18,937 nt of DNA from JACQXX01 sp964639175 (GTDB lineage: Bacteria > Acidobacteriota > Blastocatellia > Chloracidobacteriales > Chloracidobacteriaceae): assembly GCA_964639175.1 (NCBI GenBank), contig CAZXCE010000085.1:1-18937 (forward strand), read 5' to 3'. The notes under the pieces were generated by a model. That model did no database searches, was not told the origin of the DNA, and saw only the letters and a list, made by a program, of their open reading frames with translations. This document shows positions 1 to 6,853 of this stretch, one piece after another. A program made the position numbers and the translations under genes. The number at the start of each line of letters is the position of its first letter. Position 1 is the first letter of the stretch.

Positions 1-49
1 TCTTTGTTTTGTCGGGCATGGGAGTGGTAATGTTGTGATGGGGACTTAA

Positions 50-165
50 GGTTGGGGGCTGAGGGTTTGGGGCAATCGAAGGGATGAGGGATGAGGGATG
101 AGGGATGAGGGATGAAAAAAATCCAGTTTTTCAGCCCAAAAATCTTCAGCCCTCAGCCCGGTATT
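50..165. repeat. Heptamer tract GGGATGA x5 inside an inverted repeat, downstream of the tolC-type gene
   Basis: Five perfect tandem copies of GGGATGA occupy 81-115. A looser 7-base periodicity, with units beginning GG, precedes them from about 52. The tract lies between inverted arms GGGCTGAGGG (56-65) and CCCTCAGCCC (150-159). The next gene on the minus strand ends at 166, so this is its 3' flank. Read on the minus strand, the right arm is followed by a T-rich run at 116-130, so the region could also act in transcription termination; that is inferred. CTTCAGCCC-type words recur in the gaps at 11836-11910 and 15126-15297. Confidence 0.85.
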
Positions 166-1767
166 TTAAAATTGTCCTGCGGCGGCACGGAACGCGGCTT
201 TGGCCTGTTCAAATTCGGCCTGGACTTCGATCACTTTGGTGGCAGCTTCGGCGGTGGCACGTTCGCGCTGATTGACCAGAAAGAGGGTGCTGTCACCGAG
301 CGCAAACCGGTCGCGTTCGCCGCGTTCGAGAGTAATTGCCAGTTGTAATTCCTGCTGGGCAGCCTGATAGCGTTGTTCGGCGGTTTGCAGGGCTGAGACG
401 GCATCATCCACTTCGGTCAGAATTCGCAGGCGTTCGCTTCGGGTTTCCAGCTCCAGTTTCTGAATTTTTAACCGGCTGGCTGCCGCACGTCCATCAGCCG
501 TTCGTTGCCGGAGCGGCAGAGTAATTGAAACACCAGCTTTAATCGTTGAGCCAATGCCTTGATCTCCGACATCCCGACCTGGACTTACCGTAAAGTCAAC
601 CGCTGGCAGTCGCTGATTCTGGGCCAGATCCAGATCAAGCTGGGTAATGTCGCGCTGGATTTGCAGTCCTTTTAACTCTGGACGGCGGTCAATGGCTTCG
701 GTCCGGGCACGGGTAATCACATCCATTGCCGGCACCACGGGCGGCGGTGTCAGAACTGGAACCTGGTCAGCTACGGGCAACGGAGCAGGTAATCCGTTGT
801 CCTGCCAGAGGAACAGCGACAATTTGAAGGCCGCTTTCTGTAAATCGCGCTCGGCTTTGGTCAAATTTCCTTCACGACGGCGCACTTCTTGTTCAGCTTC
901 AACTTTGTCAATCGGGGGCAAGTCACCCAAATCAGCGCGCTCCTGGATGGCAGTCGACCGAAACCGGGCAATGTCGAGCAGGTTGCGGGCAACATCCATT
1001 TTGCGTTTGGCGGCGACCCAATCCCAGTAACTGACCGACGCTTTAAGCAACAAATCCAGCCGGTTCTGGGCAAAGTTGACATCGGCCAGTGGTTCGCCAA
1101 GCCGGGCCTGACGCTCGGCAATTGCCTTTTCATTGATCCTTGCCCCACGCAACAGCGGAATTTTCAACGCCACAAAGTATTCCCCGCCTTCCCCGGTCAA
1201 TGACAGCGGCGATTTCACTTTTTCCTGATTTAACCGATACCCGGCAAAAATCTTGGCACCGTAACGGGTCAGAAACCCCACTCCGAATTCATTGGTAAAG
1301 GCTTCGCTGACTTTGCCGGGACTCGATGAACTGTTATAGCGCAGGTATTCATTGGTGATTTCCCCAATTGGGTCAAACGCACCTTCTTTTTCAAGGCGTT
1401 TGGCCGAAGCAATGCGACGTTCGACATCCGCCCCCAGCAATTTCGGGTGATTGGCTTCAACCTGAACCAGCACTTCATCCAGTTGGAGCACTGGTAGTTG
1501 AGAAGTACTGCCGGAAGATGGCTGCTGAATGACGCCAACACTCGGCACATTGACCAGCAGACGCCGCGCAGACAGCGATTTCTCCGTCCCGGTATCTGAA
1601 AGAGTCACCACACCTGGGATTGGGGGATCCGTCGGTTTTTCCGAACTGGTGCTCGTTTCGGTAAAAGCTGGATGCGCCATAACCGGGTGCTCTATCAGGC
1701 CAGCTCCAATCACAACGAAGGTAAGTCCTGCCAGATGTAGAAATACCAGTCTCAAAGTGTCTCTCAT
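166..1767 (-). CDS. TolC-family outer-membrane efflux/secretion channel
   Basis: This is the outer-membrane channel of a tripartite export system, expected to form a trimeric beta-barrel with a long periplasmic alpha-helical tunnel. From the ATG at 1767 it has 533 residues, within the usual TolC-family range. The N-terminus (MRDTLRLVFLHLAGLTFVV) reads as a signal peptide. A proline-rich stretch follows, then two related halves rich in long amphipathic Ala/Glu/Gln/Arg helices, with LPAVDFTVSPGRDVG resembling a strand-turn segment. The frame stays open to an ATG at 1872 that overlaps the hlyD stop as ATGA and has GGAGGG 11 nt upstream. That would add 35 residues, partly encoded by the CCCTGAC repeat, ahead of the signal peptide. 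I prefer 1767 because of the signal peptide, although I see no good Shine-Dalgarno there. It is the last gene of the regulator-ABC-HlyD-TolC set. Family assignment is secure; start choice is moderate. Confidence 0.9.
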   Translation of the reverse strand: MRDTLRLVFLHLAGLTFVVIGAGLIEHPVMAHPAFTETSTSSEKPTDPPIPGVVTLSDTGTEKSLSARRLLVNVPSVGVIQQPSSGSTSQLPVLQLDEVLVQVEANHPKLLGADVERRIASAKRLEKEGAFDPIGEITNEYLRYNSSSSPGKVSEAFTNEFGVGFLTRYGAKIFAGYRLNQEKVKSPLSLTGEGGEYFVALKIPLLRGARINEKAIAERQARLGEPLADVNFAQNRLDLLLKASVSYWDWVAAKRKMDVARNLLDIARFRSTAIQERADLGDLPPIDKVEAEQEVRRREGNLTKAERDLQKAAFKLSLFLWQDNGLPAPLPVADQVPVLTPPPVVPAMDVITRARTEAIDRRPELKGLQIQRDITQLDLDLAQNQRLPAVDFTVSPGRDVGDQGIGSTIKAGVSITLPLRQRTADGRAAASRLKIQKLELETRSERLRILTEVDDAVSALQTAEQRYQAAQQELQLAITLERGERDRFALGDSTLFLVNQRERATAEAATKVIEVQAEFEQAKAAFRAAAGQF

Positions 1768-1802
1768 AATCAGGGGGTAAAATGACAGGAAACAATCAGT
1801 TT

Positions 1803-1837
1803 CCCTGACCCCTGACCCCTGACCCCTGACCCCTGAC
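1803..1837. repeat. Heptamer tract CCCTGAC x5 upstream of the tolC-type start
   Basis: Five perfect tandem copies of CCCTGAC, 36 nt upstream of the preferred tolC-type ATG at 1767 and downstream of the alternative ATG at 1872. In the longer open frame the tract is translated as a Ser-Gly-Val-Arg-Gly-Gln repeat. With a 7-base unit, gain or loss of one copy would put the 1872 start out of frame with the channel. Confidence 0.95.
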
Positions 1838-1868
1838 CGGGATAAGGCTATTTTCTCGTGAAGGAGGT

Positions 1869-3290
1869 TCATTTGTCGTCTTTCCCTCCGCTTTTTTCCT
1901 CAGTTGACTTGCCCTTTGCATCCATTGGCTCACGGCTGACCGTTGCCGGGAAGGCATTAAATTGTCGCCACATTTCAAAGCCAATCGAAACGGTATCAAG
2001 CATCACCCAGCCAGTGACTTCGGCCCCTGGTCGGAGGAAACGTGGTGATGGCCAGGGTTCGTCTTTGCCCTGGGCGATGAGTTCGGCATCAGGTTTGATA
2101 ATCACCCGATAGCGGCTTTTTCCATCATCCACGGCATCAATAACCGCCACTTTCCCGCCAAACGTCCCGACGGCAACCGATGGCCAGCCTGAAAACTGGA
2201 CTGCGGGCCAGCCCGCAAACTGCAACCGGACATGACGGCCAACCGCCACCAGCGGGGCATCATTGTCAGACAAAAACAACTCAACGGCCTGATCAGTGGT
2301 CTGTGGCGCAATCACAGCCAGAATGTCTCCTGCCTTCACAGTTGCACCAGTACCAACCTTTAATAATCGGACCACCTGCCCATCAACGGGTGCAGTGACG
2401 ATGCGCTGCTGAATTCGTCGGTCCAGGTTTTGAATATCCACTTCGAGCTTTTGTAAGTCGCTATTGACCGAAGCAATGGTTTCGCGCACCGACGCCAGCG
2501 ACGCCTGGATGCCACTGATGGTTGCCGCCGTGTCATTGACAACTTTGGTTTGATCGAGATTGCCCACGGTGGTGTCTTTACGGGCGACTTCAAGCGCAGC
2601 TTTGGCGCGTTCGACCTCGGTCTGAGACCGGACGTAATCCAGTTCAACCAGTTCCAGGTCACGCTTGGACCGCAACCCTTTTCCATGAAGCTCTCGCACC
2701 CGATCAACATTCAGTTGGGCGGTGGTGAAATTCTGTTCCGCCGCCTGGAGTGATTGTTCCGCCGCCAGCAACCGGTCACGTGCCTGCAATGCTTTTTGCT
2801 GGGCAGCCGGAATGGCAACGTCACGCGAGCCAGTCAGGGATTGAATCTGGTTTTCGAGGGCCACCGCCCGCGCTTCGGCGGCCTCCCGGCGTGCCAGGAG
2901 TGCTTCCTTTTGGGCCGCCAGACGTTTGGGTTGATCTGGATCCAGAAACTTTGAATCAAGGTCAGCCAGTTTGGCGATCACGTCACCAGATTTCACATTC
3001 TGGCCTTCAACCACATTCCACTCCACCAGTCGGGCTGGAATCTGAGCCTCAATATTTTGAGGGCGATCCATCGGCGAAAACACCATAATCCGACCAGTAC
3101 CAGTGACTGACTGTTGCCACGGTACATATACCAGACTCACCGCCAGAACGATCACCAAAATGATCAGAACAATGGCGAGTGGGCGGGCTGAGTGCGGCGT
3201 AGCAACCATTCCAGGTGACTGCACCGGAATATCAAATGTCAAAACGGACAGACGTTGAGTAGGTGAAAATGCTTCTGAATGTACAGCCAT
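1869..3290 (-). CDS. HlyD-family periplasmic adaptor (membrane fusion protein)
   Basis: This adaptor bridges an inner-membrane ABC exporter and an outer-membrane channel. It has 473 residues, typical of HlyD/EmrA-type adaptors. In order: a short cytoplasmic N-terminus, one membrane anchor at about residues 37-56, a first half-lipoyl segment at about 86-108 (WNVVEGQNVKSGDVIAKL), a long Ala/Glu/Arg-rich coiled coil at about 115-295, the second half-lipoyl segment at about 300-328 (APVDGQVVRLLKVGTGATV), then a beta-barrel and membrane-proximal part ending in a charged Lys/Glu tail. The start at 3290 lies about 10 nt downstream, in reading direction, of seven GGGTTCC heptamers. No Shine-Dalgarno is evident; Met28 is a possible alternative start just before the anchor. 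The stop overlaps the alternative tolC ATG by 4 bases. The gene sits between the ABC transporter and TolC-type genes, so the three very likely work as one machine. Confidence 0.92.
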   Translation of the reverse strand: MAVHSEAFSPTQRLSVLTFDIPVQSPGMVATPHSARPLAIVLIILVIVLAVSLVYVPWQQSVTGTGRIMVFSPMDRPQNIEAQIPARLVEWNVVEGQNVKSGDVIAKLADLDSKFLDPDQPKRLAAQKEALLARREAAEARAVALENQIQSLTGSRDVAIPAAQQKALQARDRLLAAEQSLQAAEQNFTTAQLNVDRVRELHGKGLRSKRDLELVELDYVRSQTEVERAKAALEVARKDTTVGNLDQTKVVNDTAATISGIQASLASVRETIASVNSDLQKLEVDIQNLDRRIQQRIVTAPVDGQVVRLLKVGTGATVKAGDILAVIAPQTTDQAVELFLSDNDAPLVAVGRHVRLQFAGWPAVQFSGWPSVAVGTFGGKVAVIDAVDDGKSRYRVIIKPDAELIAQGKDEPWPSPRFLRPGAEVTGWVMLDTVSIGFEMWRQFNAFPATVSREPMDAKGKSTEEKSGGKDDK

Positions 3291-3300
3291 AATTTTTTTC

Positions 3301-3356
3301 GGGTTCCGGGTTCCGGGTTCCGGGTTCCGGGTTCCGGGTTCCGGGTTCCGGGTTTT
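3301..3356. repeat. Heptamer tract GGGTTCC x7 (plus one degenerate unit)
   Basis: Seven perfect copies of GGGTTCC fill 3301-3349, followed by GGGTTTT at 3350-3356. The tract lies directly upstream of the hlyD-type start (ATG at 3290), in the part of the mRNA where ribosomes would initiate. On the minus strand it reads as GGAACCC repeats followed by an A-rich stretch and the ATG. Confidence 0.97.
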
Positions 3357-3428
3357 CGAGTCAAGTTAAGTCATTCAATCAAAAAAACTTGTTGGGCTGT
3401 GAACGAATATTCCCCAGGTCTCTTTCAT

Positions 3429-3464
3429 CCTTTTGTCCTTTTCGTCCCGTTTGTCCTTTTGGTC
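3429..3464. repeat. Degenerate 9-base tandem repeat
   Basis: Four units (CCTTTTGTC, CTTTTCGTC, CCGTTTGTC, CTTTTGGTC) share the ending GTC and a T-rich middle, giving a 9-base period unlike the 7-base period common elsewhere in the window. The tract lies between the ABC transporter stop (3487) and the GGGTTCC tract, and would be purine-rich in the minus-strand transcript. Confidence 0.75.
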
Positions 3465-3486
3465 TTTGGTTGACCCCATCACCCAA

Positions 3487-5274
3487 TCAGGAATTTTGTT
3501 GCAATCGGCAATAGGTCAATGAAATCAAGGGGAACAGTCCACCAAAGGCACTGTCAGGTTTGGAAATGATTTCTTCGGTTCGACCACTTTCGACGATTTT
3601 TCCATTGGCCAATAAATAAATCGAAGCCGAACGAGTGACCACTTCCGGATCGTGTGAAATATCAATAATGGTCCATTTGTTCTGCTGGTCAAAAATCGCA
3701 TCCAGAATTGTCAATTTGGTTTTTTCATCAATTCCGATAAACGCTTCATCCAGAATCAGTAACTGCGGGGTGCCGACCGTGGCACGGGCAATCAACAGGC
3801 GTTGAATCTGCCCTCTGGAAAGATTGCGCCCGCCACTGATCAATTCGGTTTTGAGCCCTCGGGGCATTAAGGCCAGATCATTGGTCAATTGAGCCATCTC
3901 CAGTGCTTTCCGGATATCTTCATGCGTAAGATAAGCCCGGCCAACACGGATGTTTTCCTCAATTGTCCCTTCGAAAATATCATTGGCATCGCCAACCAGC
4001 CCGACGACCCGACGCAGACTTTCCAGGTCAGCGACTCGGACATCAACCCCATTGATTTCAACGGTGCCGTGACTTGGTTCATTTAATCCACACATCAACG
4101 ACACAAGCGTTGATTTTCCGACTCCGCTGGCACCGACCAGACTCACCCGGTCACCTGGGTTTAAAGCCAGGTTGAGGCCAGAGAGAATTGGGCTGACTTC
4201 CCGATAGGAAAAGTGAACATCCCGACATACCACGGTGGCCCCTTCAGCCACTCGGGGCACGGGATCACCGCCAACCCGTTCAACGGCTAAATCTGTAATG
4301 TGTCCGACCTTATCAAGCCCGGTGAGCAGGTCATATACTTCATCAAGTTGTTTGACCAGCTTTTCCATGGCCGCAAGCACGGCGGTGACGATCAGTTCAG
4401 CCGCGACCAGTTGACCCAGTGTCAATTCACGATTGATGACCAGCCAGCCACCAACCGCCAGAATGCCGGCATTGGCAATGGCCTGGAACAGAAAATTTCC
4501 GATGGCCTGACGCAGTAAAACCCGAAAATGGAGTCGTCGGGATTTGATATATCCCATGGTCAGAGCATCAGCCCGCTCGACCAGATACTGGATCGTGCCG
4601 CTCATTTTAAAGCTGCTATGGCACCGGGCGAGTTCTTCGAGCCAGGCAGCAACGGCATACTTCTGAACCGATTCCTGAATACTGGTGCGCAAACCGCCAA
4701 TCCCCAGGACAAAAATCACAAACAGGGCAAACACCACCAGGAACGAGTCAAATACCAGCAGTAACGGGTTATAAACGGCCATTAAAACCAGTCCGACACT
4801 GACCTGGAGCAATGCCGTTAATCCATCAAGGAGCAACTTGGCAAAGGCTTTTTGGACGGTCAACACGTCAAAAAACCGGTTCACCAGTTCGGGGGCATAT
4901 TCTTCAACCAGAGCTGAATGTTGAATGCGTGGGAGTTGTTTGGCTAACTGGAGGGCGACTCGAACAAAAATGCGCTGTTGCAGTGCCTCGACCAGCATGA
5001 GTTGGAAGACACGTAACACCCCGGCAAAAACCAGGCCGGCAAATACAATCAGGGTGAGTACCACCAGCGGCTGAGTCAACACATTGGCCGCAATCGTGTT
5101 GACCAGCGCCTGGGCCGCCAGGGGGACGGCCAGTGCCAGAACTCCGGTCATAACGGTATAGACCAGAAGCACCAGTAAATCTGAGCGATCCACCCATAAC
5201 ATATCACCCAGCCGGGAAAATGGGCTGATGTGCGGATGGTGTGAGGCTGGATGTGACAATCCATTTGTTGCCAT
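3487..5274 (-). CDS. ABC exporter with fused membrane and ATPase domains
   Basis: This is the inner-membrane engine of the export set: a half-transporter of 595 residues that should work as a homodimer. The membrane domain covers about residues 30-310 with several hydrophobic spans (33-58, 68-92, 150-195, 258-300). The ATPase domain has Walker A GASGVGKST (381-389), signature LSRGQ (485-489, canonically LSGGQ), Walker B LLILDE (505-510) and the switch histidine H541. The Q-loop region reads VGLVGDANDIFEGTI, where the usual glutamine appears to be D429. No C39 peptidase domain precedes the membrane part, so processing of a double-glycine leader is not indicated. The start is supported by AAGGGA six bases upstream of the ATG. 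It lies downstream of the ArsR-type gene across a large palindromic repeat and is followed by HlyD- and TolC-type genes. This fits a type I secretion-like or bacteriocin/lipopeptide-type exporter; the substrate cannot be told. Confidence 0.93.
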   Translation of the reverse strand: MATNGLSHPASHHPHISPFSRLGDMLWVDRSDLLVLLVYTVMTGVLALAVPLAAQALVNTIAANVLTQPLVVLTLIVFAGLVFAGVLRVFQLMLVEALQQRIFVRVALQLAKQLPRIQHSALVEEYAPELVNRFFDVLTVQKAFAKLLLDGLTALLQVSVGLVLMAVYNPLLLVFDSFLVVFALFVIFVLGIGGLRTSIQESVQKYAVAAWLEELARCHSSFKMSGTIQYLVERADALTMGYIKSRRLHFRVLLRQAIGNFLFQAIANAGILAVGGWLVINRELTLGQLVAAELIVTAVLAAMEKLVKQLDEVYDLLTGLDKVGHITDLAVERVGGDPVPRVAEGATVVCRDVHFSYREVSPILSGLNLALNPGDRVSLVGASGVGKSTLVSLMCGLNEPSHGTVEINGVDVRVADLESLRRVVGLVGDANDIFEGTIEENIRVGRAYLTHEDIRKALEMAQLTNDLALMPRGLKTELISGGRNLSRGQIQRLLIARATVGTPQLLILDEAFIGIDEKTKLTILDAIFDQQNKWTIIDISHDPEVVTRSASIYLLANGKIVESGRTEEIISKPDSAFGGLFPLISLTYCRLQQNS

Positions 5275-5280
5275 AGGATA

Positions 5281-5286
5281 TCCCTT
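5281..5286 (-). promoter_or_regulatory. Shine-Dalgarno of the ABC exporter gene
   Basis: On the minus strand AAGGGA lies six bases before the ATG at 5274, just outside the heptamer-repeat element. It supports this start codon. Confidence 0.6.
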
Positions 5287-5292
5287 ATAGGA

Positions 5293-5484
5293 TGAAGAAT
5301 TGAGAATGAAGAATGAAGAATTGAGAATTGAGAATTGAGAATGAAGAATGAAGAATGTGCCTGGTGCTTAGTGCTTCGGAACCAATATTTTCTAAGAACC
5401 AGAAACCACAAACCAGAAACCACGAATCAACAAGTTTCTTCATTCTCAATTCTTCATTCTCAATTCTTCATTCTTCATTCTTCA
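5293..5484. repeat. Palindromic heptamer element, copy 1 (nested inverted arrays)
   Basis: The outer left array (5293-5355) is nine perfect heptamers of two kinds, A=TGAAGAA and B=TTGAGAA, in the order A B A A B B B A A. The outer right array (5436-5484) is seven heptamers in inverted orientation; read on the minus strand the order is A A A B A B A. Inside are CTGGTGC/TTAGTGC units (5361-5374), a centre (5375-5400), and AACCAGA/AACCACA-type heptamers (5397-5431). Bases 5357-5376 are identical to the reverse complement of 7886-7905 in copy 2, and similarity continues through the centre. It fills the gap between the ArsR-type gene and the ABC exporter and overlaps the 3' end of the former. The transcript could form a very long hairpin. 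Confidence 0.93.
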
Positions 5485-5858
5485 TTCGGCTTGAGCTCTT
5501 CGTTCCTGGTGATCGTCCAGAGACGGCGGACTGATTCAACCGCCGACCCAATTTGTTCGGCCACTTCGCGTTCATCTTCCAGAAAACGCAATCCATCAAG
5601 TAACCAGGTAGCCAGTTCTGGACGTCGGAGGCGATAATAGACGTGACGGCCTTCTCGACGTTCAATCACCACCCGATGGGCCCGCAGCAACGTCAGATGC
5701 TGAGAAACTCCGGAATGACTGATATTGAGCAATGTCTGAAGGGTATTGACGTCATATTCGCGATCTTGCAATTCTTCAACGATTTGCAAGCGACAGGGGT
5801 GAGAAAGCACGCCGAGCAAAGCGCCAAATTCTTTAGTAACCAGAAATCGTTGTGGCAT
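5475..5858 (-). CDS. ArsR-family winged-helix transcriptional regulator
   Basis: A small DNA-binding repressor-type protein of 127 residues, usual for the ArsR/SmtB family. The winged helix covers about residues 10-80: an early helix with LLGVLSHPCRLQIVEEL, recognition helix NISHSGVSQHLTLLRAH, and wing VIERREGRHVYYRL. The classical metal-binding ELCVCDL motif is absent and the only cysteine is C22, so a metal sensor of the ArsR/CadC type is unlikely. The ligand is unknown. It is the first gene of the minus-strand export set and probably controls it. The upstream gap holds the palindrome ACATT-TG-AATGT (5883-5894), a reasonable operator. The last residues and stop codon (Asn-Glu-Glu-stop) lie in the TGAAGAA repeat array, so the original C-terminus may have been altered by the repeat. 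No clear Shine-Dalgarno precedes the ATG. Confidence 0.92.
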   Translation of the reverse strand: MPQRFLVTKEFGALLGVLSHPCRLQIVEELQDREYDVNTLQTLLNISHSGVSQHLTLLRAHRVVIERREGRHVYYRLRRPELATWLLDGLRFLEDEREVAEQIGSAVESVRRLWTITRNEELKPNEE

Positions 5859-6114
5859 ATTTTCTATAATTAATACATCTAGACATTTGAATGTTTGAAA
5901 TACATAAAGTGTTTACCTTGACTTCGTCAACTGACTCTTCCGGAAATGATGGCTTTTTTGGGAACTCTGTGGCAGGTTTTCCTTCTCTGACCGTGTTTGT
6001 CGTAAGTTGCCCTTTCCGGCACAGCCCTCTTGTTTCCAATAGTTGCAGCGTGCCAGTCCACATCCAGGTGTCTGATCACCTCAATCCCATTCCTCTCTCC
6101 CCAAGTTGTATTTT
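5859..6114. promoter_or_regulatory. Divergent promoter region with candidate operator palindromes
   Basis: This 256-base gap separates the ArsR-type gene (minus) from an unknown gene (plus). It holds two short palindromes: ACATT-TG-AATGT at 5883-5894 and TTGAC-TTC-GTCAA at 5918-5930. The segment before the regulator's ATG is A+T-rich (TATTAATTATAG on the minus strand) and could hold a -10 element, which would put the first palindrome in an operator-like place. The rest, 5931-6114, shows no structure I can name. No heptamer repeats occur here, unlike most other gaps. Confidence 0.45.
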
Positions 6115-6798
6115 ATGAATAGCTGGACAGAAACCCCCGAAGTCTTTATTGAACAATGTATTGCCGCCCTGGGCGGTCACGATGCCTTGCGTGGCGTCAC
6201 CAGTATCAAAATCCACGCTTGCCGACATACACACTCTGCGGAAAACCCGGAACCACTTGTTTCCAACCTTTTTACCTACCGTGCCGTAGGTGGCCGGATC
6301 CGACTCGAAGAACACTTCTCAGATCATATCTCAGTGGTTGTCATCAACGGCCTTGCCGGTGAATGTACCACTTTTGCCAGCCAATCAGACCTGGAAGCAA
6401 ACCGACGACAAACGACAGCCCCCCTGCATACCTGTGATGTGGAACCGGTCAAGCGCAGCGTTCGATTGTATCCGCGAAACTTTCTGGCCCACGCGAATGA
6501 ACACCAGTACCTGCCACCGGAAACCAGAGTGATTGACGGGCGTTCTGTGGTTTGGGTGGATTTACCGGTTGAAGAAGTGCGATTTGTCTTTGATAGCGAA
6601 ACATTGTTGTGCTGTGCGGTTGAGGATTTTCGCACGACGATCACAACTCGATATGAAGCATATCAGCTTGCAAATGGCGTGATGACACCATTTCTTGAAC
6701 AACGCTTTCGTCAGGGTGTGCTGATTCAGGAAGATCAGATTCAGCTTCTGGAATATAACCTGCCGCTTGACGCTCGACTCTTTGACATTGCCCAGTGA
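6115..6798 (+). CDS. Hypothetical protein, possibly LolA-like fold, no signal peptide
   Basis: I do not recognise this gene with confidence. From the ATG at 6115 it has 227 residues; a TTG at 6106 would add three. It begins with a helix containing ALGGHDALRGVTSIKIHA, a phrase resembling the opening of LolA/LolB-like or outer-membrane-lipoprotein-sorting-like proteins (ALGG..aLr.i.si). Several amphipathic strands follow (GRIRLEEHF, SVVWVDLPVEEVRFVFDSET, TTRYEAYQLANGVMTPF), suiting a large antiparallel sheet that might bind a lipid-like ligand. Proteins of that fold are normally exported, yet no signal peptide or lipobox is visible, so it is either cytoplasmic or a divergent relative. It is transcribed divergently from the ArsR-type regulator and might share its control. 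No Shine-Dalgarno is obvious. It converges with the EamA transporter gene 55 bases downstream. Confidence 0.75.
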   Translation: MNSWTETPEVFIEQCIAALGGHDALRGVTSIKIHACRHTHSAENPEPLVSNLFTYRAVGGRIRLEEHFSDHISVVVINGLAGECTTFASQSDLEANRRQTTAPLHTCDVEPVKRSVRLYPRNFLAHANEHQYLPPETRVIDGRSVVWVDLPVEEVRFVFDSETLLCCAVEDFRTTITTRYEAYQLANGVMTPFLEQRFRQGVLIQEDQIQLLEYNLPLDARLFDIAQ

Positions 6799-6815
6799 CA
6801 CGCTGACAAGGTGGC

Positions 6816-6839
6816 AACTGACCAGATGATTTTTCAGTT
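6816..6839. terminator. Weak stem-loop between convergent genes
   Basis: AACTGA (6816-6821) and TCAGTT (6834-6839) can pair around a 12-base loop in the short gap between two convergent genes. The stem is only six base pairs and the following T content is modest, so this is a tentative terminator. Confidence 0.25.
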
Positions 6840-6853
6840 CATTTGTCAAATTG

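Noticed and set aside
5293..5484. CRISPR array
   Set aside because: Units are only seven bases with no spacers, and the two halves are inverted; no cas genes are present.
5339..5637. 100-residue plus-strand frame through the repeat element and the regulator's 3' end
   Set aside because: It is antisense to the ArsR-type gene and made mostly of repeat-derived residues.
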